Translations under genes and position numbers: made by a program
Notes under the pieces: model-generated
The model's input: the letters and a program-made list of their open reading frames with translations, nothing else
Databases searched by the model: none
What the model was told of the DNA's origin: nothing
Origin: Streptomyces sp. NBC_00162
Lineage (GTDB): Bacteria; Actinomycetota; Actinomycetes; Streptomycetales; Streptomycetaceae
Direction: 5' to 3'
DNA length: 64,000 bases
NCBI RefSeq assembly: GCF_024611995.1
Contig: NZ_CP102509.1
Location: 7,812,001 to 7,876,000, forward strand
Part shown: positions 64,000-64,000 of the stretch, piece by piece
How positions within the stretch are numbered: position 1 is the first letter of the stretch
Layout of the letters: each line of letters begins with the position of its first letter

Positions 64000-64000
64000 C

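Overview
The window is high-GC actinomycete DNA that reads as Streptomyces or a close relative. Third codon positions are almost all G or C, GTG and TTG starts are common, TTA codons are nearly absent, lipobox and Tat leaders are frequent, and the gene families are typical of the genus (Liv and Glu ABC transporters, SpoIIE-type phosphatases, Hanks kinases, an LCP protein, galactose oxidase). I support 52 complete or near-complete protein genes, one of them cut by the left edge, plus one fragment cut by the right edge. I found no rRNA, tRNA, CRISPR array, IS element or prophage.

Layout, left to right. 1-6855 is a conflict or signalling type region: a CHAT-peptidase gene overlapping a small unknown partner, a secreted DD-peptidase-like hydrolase, and a short protein coupled to an NB-ARC/TPR STAND protein that carries the same YQA motif. 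6943-10335 holds a CHRD protein, a small lipoprotein and a Tat-exported esterase. 10474-15128 is a complete branched-chain amino acid ABC operon with promoter and terminator. 15239-20508 has a PP2C phosphatase, a three-gene glutamate-type ABC operon and a cold-shock gene. 20653-24139 pairs a P-loop protein lacking the Walker A lysine with a membrane-anchored substrate-binding protein. 24180-26618 is a PadR regulator with its palindrome and an acyl-CoA dehydrogenase. 26632-32775 carries a kinase-lectin protein, an M20 peptidase, a small membrane protein/XRE/oxidoreductase operon and an LCP protein.

32911-36198 contains a lipoprotein, a lone Shedu (SduA-like) nuclease of visibly lower GC, and a YjbQ protein. 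36344-41404 holds a transporter coupled to AnmK, converging on a protein that fuses a Ser/Thr kinase to a drug-efflux type MFS transporter. 41503-46036 is a DNA-repair or self-resistance neighbourhood: an AlkZ-like glycosylase with the QxQ motif overlapping tail to tail with a UvrA2-like protein, then a VOC protein. 46221-56724 contains a secreted galactose oxidase-like enzyme, a 2H phosphoesterase, a PAS-SpoIIE phosphatase, a GH15 glucan hydrolase, a kinase with a PD40 propeller, an unknown gene and a secreted NucA/NucB nuclease. 57037-63872 is an envelope redox and stress block: CAP protein, two thioredoxin-like proteins, CcdA, a DsbD-N-like lipoprotein and an OmpR-type two-component pair.

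The strongest original observations are: (i) the kinase-MFS fusion; (ii) a matching regulatory box placed exactly 56 bp from a -10-like element in front of both the CAP gene and the thioredoxin/CcdA operon, which ends in a two-component system; (iii) five genes with TTA codons, four of them within the first 19 codons, pointing to bldA control; (iv) the degenerate P-loop protein plus tethered binding protein; and (v) galactose oxidase active-site residues that keep the exact spacing of the fungal enzyme. All calls rest on reading the sequence; no database search was run.
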